A stretch of DNA of 8,938 bases. Source: CAYLSV01 sp964386435 (lineage in GTDB: Bacteria; Planctomycetota; Phycisphaerae; Tepidisphaerales; Tepidisphaeraceae). Where the stretch lies: NCBI GenBank assembly GCA_964386435.1, contig CAYLSV010000128.1:1-8938 (forward strand), written 5' to 3'. Below, in pieces: positions 6,360-8,938 of the stretch (position 1 is the stretch's first letter; each line of letters starts with the position of its first letter). The position numbers and the translations under genes were made by a program. The notes under the pieces were generated by a model, which saw only the letters and a program-made list of their open reading frames with translations, had not been told where the DNA came from and did not search any database.

Positions 6360-6383
6360 GCCGCGTCCCGCTGTTGAACCGTT

Positions 6384-6399
6384 TTTCTTCGGGAAGAAA
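6384..6399. promoter_or_regulatory. 16-bp perfect dyad in the divergent intergenic region
   Basis: TTTCTTCGGGAAGAAA is a perfect inverted repeat with 7-bp half-sites around GG. It stands out as AT-rich in a GC-rich setting. It lies 25 bases upstream of the minus-strand cluster's first start and 75 bases upstream of the transporter ATG, a suitable place for an operator. No well-spaced -35/-10 pair was found in 6360-6473. TTGACC at 6412 and TACACT at 6422 are too close together to be one promoter. Confidence 0.35.
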
Positions 6400-6457
6400 C
6401 GACAGAACGCCTTGACCGGCTTACACTCGTCCCGCGGCCGGAGGAGGTTCCTGCCGC

Positions 6458-6463
6458 AGGAGG
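6458..6463 (+). promoter_or_regulatory. Shine-Dalgarno of the solute-binding/permease fusion gene
   Basis: AGGAGG lies 10 nt before ATG 6474 and 7 nt before an in-frame TTG at 6471. A second purine-rich match, GGAGGAGG, is at 6440-6447. The 5-bp stem TCCTG/CAGGA (6449-6461, loop CCG) would partly cover the nearer site. Confidence 0.6.
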
Positions 6464-6473
6464 CTCGCGCTTG

Positions 6474-8861
6474 ATGAGGAGCGACAACTCACTCTCCCCA
6501 CTCGCCTTGCTGGCGATCGGGCTCCGCTGGCTGCTTGGCGCGGCGGCACTCTTGATCGTGCTGTGGTCGCTCGTGCACGTCACGGCCCGCGGGTTCCGCG
6601 ATGATGCCGAGGGGCGGTCGCAAATGCTGCGGGTGCTGTACTGGGGCGACCCGCAGGAGCGGATGATCGTCGCCGAGCAGATCGCCCGGTTCGAGGCCGA
6701 CTTCCCGGACGTGAAGGTTGTGCCGATCCACGCCGACTTCGCCAACTTTGATGCGAAGCTGAAGACGATGCTGGCGGCGGGTGAGCCGCCGGACGTGTTT
6801 TACCTCAAGGCGGTGTCGCTGGCCGACTTCGCGTCGCTGGGGTTGGTCGAGGCGTGGGACGCGCAGCTGGCTGACGATCCGCCGGCGTGGATCGACGACG
6901 TCTACCCCGTGCTGCTGGACACGTTCCGGTACGACGTGGAGCAGCAGGTGCCCGGGCGGGGCGCGTTGTACGGGTTGCCCAAGGATTTCACGACGCTGGG
7001 CATGTACGTCAACGTCGATTTGTTCGAGCAGGCCGGCGTGCCGGTGCCGACGAATGGCTGGACGTGGGACGAGTACGAGTCGGCGGCGCGGGCGATCACG
7101 GCCTTGCCGGACATGGGCGGCCGCAAGGTGTACGGCTCGAATTTGACGATCTGGCCCGACACGCTCACGCCGCTGATCTGGGGCCGCGGCGGCGACCTGT
7201 TCGGCCGGCGGGCCGACGGTTCGCCCGACTTCACCGACGTCCGACTCGACGAGCCGGCGGGGCAGGCGGCGATGGAATTCGTCCGCCGCTTGCGGGAGGA
7301 CGGCACGAGCTACAACGCATTCGGTTTGGCCCGCGACGGCGGGGCCGAGTTCATCAGCGGCCGCATCGGCATCATCGGGCCGTTCGGGCGGTGGATGGTG
7401 CCGCAGTACCGGGCGAACGTCACCGACTTCGAATGGGATTTCGTCCCACTGCCGACGGTCGAGGCGGGCGAGGTGCCGGTGTCGCCGATCATCTCGACGG
7501 CGTGGGCGGTGAGCCGGGACGCGTCGGACGTTGATGCCGCGCGGGAGCTGGCCGTCTACCTCGCCGGGCCGGCCGGGCAAGAGACGCTCGCCGAGCTGGG
7601 GCTTGCGATCCCCGCGCTCAAGAGCATTGCCGAGGGGCCGGCATTCAACAGCCCGGCCGCGCCGGCGAACGATCAGGCGTACCTCGACCCGATCGCCGTT
7701 TCCCGGCCGATCGAACTGCCGCGGCAGGCGGAGTTTTTGCAGTACTACGACGAGGCCCAGCAGTCGGCGCTGCAGTCGATGAGCGCCACACCGAGCGAGG
7801 CGGCGGCGGACCTGGAGCGGCGGTGGGCGCGGGAGCTGGCCTCGCCGCTGCGGCAGAACGAGTACGCCGCGGTGCCGTGGCCGCTGCTGATCGCGGTCGG
7901 CGGGACGGTCGCCGCCGTGGCGATTCTCGTCGGCGTGATCTGGTCGCGGCGGCGCAGGCTCGGCATTATCGACCGGGCGGCCGAGCGGGCGGGGTACGGG
8001 TTCATCGCGCCGTGGCTGATCGGCTTCCTGATCCTGACGCTGGGGCCGATGCTGCTGAGCGTGGTGCTGTCGATGAGCCGGTGGAGCGCGATGGGTCCGT
8101 TGGGCTCGGCGCAGTTCGTGGGGCTCGACAACTTCACGCACCTGTTCAGCTACGACGACACGTTCGGCATCTCGCTTTGGGTCACGTTCTACTACGTCAT
8201 CCTCGCCATCCCGCTGGGGCAGGTGGCGGCGCTGGGCGTGGCGCTCTTGATGAACAACGCCGTGCGCGGCATCAACCTGTTCCGCACCATCTACTTCGTG
8301 CCCAGCGTCATCAGCGGCGTGGCGCTGGGGACGCTGTGGCTGGCGCTGTTCAACGACGATTACGGCCTGATCAACGAAACCCTGCGGGCGATCGGGCTGG
8401 GCGCGCCCAATTGGTTCGGCGACGACGCGGCGTGGGCGGCGATCCCCGGGTTCGTGATCATGTCGCTGTGGAGCGTGGGCGGCGCGATGGTCATCTACCT
8501 CGCGGGCCTGAAGAACATCCCGGCGAGTTTGTACGAAGCGGCGACGATCGACGGCGCCTCGCCGTGGCATCGGTTCGTGAGCGTGACGCTGCCGATGCTC
8601 TCGCCGCTGGTGTTTTTCAACCTGGTGATGGGCATTATCGGAAGTTTCCAGGTGTTCACGCAGGCGTTCGTCATGACCGGCGGCGGGCCGGACCAGCAGA
8701 CGATGTTCTACGTGCTGAACCTCTACTACCAGGCGTTCCAGTTCCACAACATGGGGTACGCCAGCGCGATGGCGTGGGTGTTGTTCGTGATCCTGCTGAC
8801 GCTCACCCTGCTCGCCTTCGCCGGCAGCCGCCGGCTGGTGCACTACGAGGGGCTCAAGTAA
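6474..8861 (+). CDS. Fused solute-binding protein and MalF-like ABC permease (CUT1 sugar importer type)
   Basis: The 795-residue protein joins two units that are normally separate. Residues 19-37 form one membrane helix that anchors the protein. Residues about 50-455 are a family 1 extracellular solute-binding domain, with VLYWGDPQERMIVAEQIARFE, ALYGLPKDFTTLGMYVNVDLFEQAGVPVP, the TWDEY segment and SGRIGIIGPFGRWMV. A helix near 468-490 returns to the cytoplasm (SRRRR 491-495). Residues about 508-785 are a MalF/UgpA-type permease with six further helices and the ATPase-docking EAA loop, E688-AATIDGASPWHRFVSVTLP. It should capture a solute, probably a carbohydrate, at the outer membrane face and pass it through a channel completed by a MalG-type partner and an ATPase, neither seen here. 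ATG 6474 was chosen over TTG 6471. The stop overlaps the next ATG as TAATG, so more of the operon probably follows. Confidence 0.9.
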   Translation: MRSDNSLSPLALLAIGLRWLLGAAALLIVLWSLVHVTARGFRDDAEGRSQMLRVLYWGDPQERMIVAEQIARFEADFPDVKVVPIHADFANFDAKLKTMLAAGEPPDVFYLKAVSLADFASLGLVEAWDAQLADDPPAWIDDVYPVLLDTFRYDVEQQVPGRGALYGLPKDFTTLGMYVNVDLFEQAGVPVPTNGWTWDEYESAARAITALPDMGGRKVYGSNLTIWPDTLTPLIWGRGGDLFGRRADGSPDFTDVRLDEPAGQAAMEFVRRLREDGTSYNAFGLARDGGAEFISGRIGIIGPFGRWMVPQYRANVTDFEWDFVPLPTVEAGEVPVSPIISTAWAVSRDASDVDAARELAVYLAGPAGQETLAELGLAIPALKSIAEGPAFNSPAAPANDQAYLDPIAVSRPIELPRQAEFLQYYDEAQQSALQSMSATPSEAAADLERRWARELASPLRQNEYAAVPWPLLIAVGGTVAAVAILVGVIWSRRRRLGIIDRAAERAGYGFIAPWLIGFLILTLGPMLLSVVLSMSRWSAMGPLGSAQFVGLDNFTHLFSYDDTFGISLWVTFYYVILAIPLGQVAALGVALLMNNAVRGINLFRTIYFVPSVISGVALGTLWLALFNDDYGLINETLRAIGLGAPNWFGDDAAWAAIPGFVIMSLWSVGGAMVIYLAGLKNIPASLYEAATIDGASPWHRFVSVTLPMLSPLVFFNLVMGIIGSFQVFTQAFVMTGGGPDQQTMFYVLNLYYQAFQFHNMGYASAMAWVLFVILLTLTLLAFAGSRRLVHYEGLK

Positions 8862-8938
8862 TGAAGCCGCCCAGCAGACGCCCACACAGAGCCGCGCCCG
8901 TGAGGAAGCGGAGCCGGCGCAGCCGGCAACATCGGTAG
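8861..8938 (+). CDS. Short arginine-rich frame coupled to the transporter gene (unrecognised)
   Basis: An ATG overlapping the transporter stop (TAATG) opens a 25-codon frame, MKPPSRRPHRAAPVRKRSRRSRQHR, closed by TAG on the last three bases of the window. I do not recognise it. The position is where a MalG-type second permease gene would start, and the tight coupling suggests that start. Either the real permease begins further on, or its N-terminus was cut short here by a repeat (see 8889-8911). Its composition alone does not argue for a functional peptide. Confidence 0.25.
   Translation: MKPPSRRPHRAAPVRKRSRRSRQHR
8889..8911. repeat. Possible dispersed planctomycete-type repeat
   Basis: The segment starting GAGCCGCGCCCGTGAG and ending GAAGCGG resembles, from memory, a short sequence recurring between genes in planctomycete genomes. 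It has a CCGC/GCGG inverted end pair (8892-8895 and 8908-8911). Only one copy is in the window, so the repeat status cannot be confirmed here. Two GCCGGC words follow at 8913 and 8922. Confidence 0.25.

Noticed and set aside
5022..6377. A 451-codon plus-strand frame over the glycosyltransferase and Mpv17-like genes
   Set aside because: It is R/H/P/Q-rich low-complexity sequence, opposite two well-supported membrane protein genes.
6489..8885. A 798-codon open frame antisense to the transporter fusion gene
   Set aside because: It is an R/P/H/Q-rich shadow of a gene with clear domains, with no motif of its own.

Overview
The window is GC-rich, densely packed bacterial chromosome. I infer a Planctomycetota member, possibly of the Phycisphaerae. 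The grounds are the GC-rich coding style, weak or absent Shine-Dalgarno sequences, a solute-binding-protein/permease fusion, and palindromic repeats of a kind I associate with that phylum. No rRNA or marker tree is available here, so the assignment is tentative.

Positions 1-871 hold the 3' end of an NAD(P)H-hydrate dehydratase gene (nnrD), its terminator, then rpsO (ribosomal protein S15) with its own terminator. Positions 872-1077 are a structured leader with a run of small hairpins, followed by pnp (polynucleotide phosphorylase, 1078-3312) and a strong terminator. The rpsO-terminator-pnp order is the classical bacterial arrangement.

Positions 3501-6359 form a three-gene minus-strand cluster with gaps of 9 and 6 bases. 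Read 5' to 3' on that strand, it encodes a membrane protein resembling the Mpv17/PMP22 family, a GT39 (ArnT/PMT-like) membrane glycosyltransferase, and a START-like SRPBCC ligand-binding protein. All three start with GTG. A membrane or cell-envelope role is plausible, but the exact pathway cannot be read from the sequence.

The most interesting signal is a pair of related palindromic elements of about 108 bp, at 3396-3504 and 4998-5105. Each has a GTAG-headed hairpin at either end, in inverted orientation, around a 54-nt core. This is the architecture of a REP doublet (REPIN/BIME). The first lies between pnp and the minus-strand cluster, and its GTAG supplies the TAG stop of the SRPBCC gene. 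The second lies inside the glycosyltransferase gene, is exactly 36 codons long, begins on a codon boundary and is read straight through, so the protein carries a repeat-derived 36-residue segment.

Positions 6360-8861 hold a divergent intergenic region with a 16-bp dyad. It is followed by a plus-strand gene for a 795-residue protein joining an N-terminally anchored sugar-type solute-binding domain to a MalF-like ABC permease. A coupled 25-codon arginine-rich frame overlaps its stop codon and ends at the window edge. The ATPase and second permease expected for a CUT1-type importer are not in the window.
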